Shown in pieces: positions 6,331-6,346 of a stretch of 6,346 nucleotides of DNA; positions within the stretch are counted from its first letter, which is position 1, and each line of letters starts with the position of its first letter. The stretch comes from Prevotellaceae bacterium. Lineage in GTDB: Bacteria; Bacteroidota; Bacteroidia; Bacteroidales; Bacteroidaceae. The notes beneath the pieces are model-generated. The model worked only from the letters and a program-made list of their open reading frames with translations, did no database searches and was not told where the DNA came from. A program made the translations under genes and the position numbers. The stretch is taken from NCBI GenBank assembly GCA_021204715.1, contig JAJPYW010000006.1:1-6346 (forward strand), written 5' to 3'.

Positions 6331-6346
6331 ATGGAGAATAAAAGAG
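6331..6346 (+). CDS. Possible start of a gene cut by the window edge
   Basis: An ATG at 6331 is followed by GAG AAT AAA AGA, giving MENKR before the window ends. The AT-rich sequence immediately upstream (ACTTTATTAACATC) resembles many Bacteroidales start regions, and a plausible promoter lies about 240 bp upstream with no other plus-strand start in between that opens a long frame. Only five codons are visible, so nothing can be said about function or family. Confidence 0.42.

Noticed and set aside
6027..6332. Minus-strand open frame of 101 codons with a hydrophobic N-terminus, overlapping two other open minus-strand frames.
   Set aside because: All three minus frames stay open across the repeat because the 23-bp unit has no stop on that strand, so openness is not evidence of coding. 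The Leu/Ser/Phe/Cys-rich product is just the translated repeat, and the rightward promoter points the other way.

Overview
The window looks like chromosomal DNA from a member of the Bacteroidales (Bacteroides/Prevotella-like) with a rather high G+C content for that order. The reasons are the close family resemblance of every protein, the presence of the Bacteroidales-restricted DUF4924 family beside rfbD and prfC, the general lack of strong Shine-Dalgarno sequences, and two perfect matches to the Bacteroides -7 promoter consensus TAnnTTTG. The genus cannot be fixed from the sequence alone. The window is mostly core housekeeping DNA. I found no transposase, integrase, phage gene, CRISPR array, toxin-antitoxin pair or defence system.

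Left part (1-3402, plus strand): the 3' end of a DUF4924 gene, then rfbD (dTDP-4-dehydrorhamnose reductase), then prfC (peptide chain release factor 3), closely spaced and probably one transcription unit. A GNAT-family N-acetyltransferase follows 62 bp after prfC.

Middle part (3456-5928, minus strand): a two-gene unit read right to left, convergent with the GNAT gene. It has rlmD, an iron-sulfur, SAM-dependent 23S rRNA m5U methyltransferase, followed 25 bp later by an RluA-family pseudouridine synthase. Both modify uridines in RNA, so with release factor 3 on the other strand the window has a strong translation theme. RlmD carries an unusual Ser/Thr-rich C-terminal tail containing an internal imperfect duplication. 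The rlmD promoter is visible as a -7 element on the minus strand at 5961-5968.

Right part (5929-6346): about 400 bp without a convincing gene. It holds the rlmD promoter, a second Bacteroides-type promoter pointing right (6060-6091), then five copies plus a decayed sixth of a 23-bp direct tandem repeat (6115-6252). An A-rich leader leads to an ATG at 6331 that probably starts a gene running off the window. The repeat array, apparently lying inside the long transcribed leader of that gene, is the least explained structure here and the main item worth a second look. No novel multi-gene system is evident.
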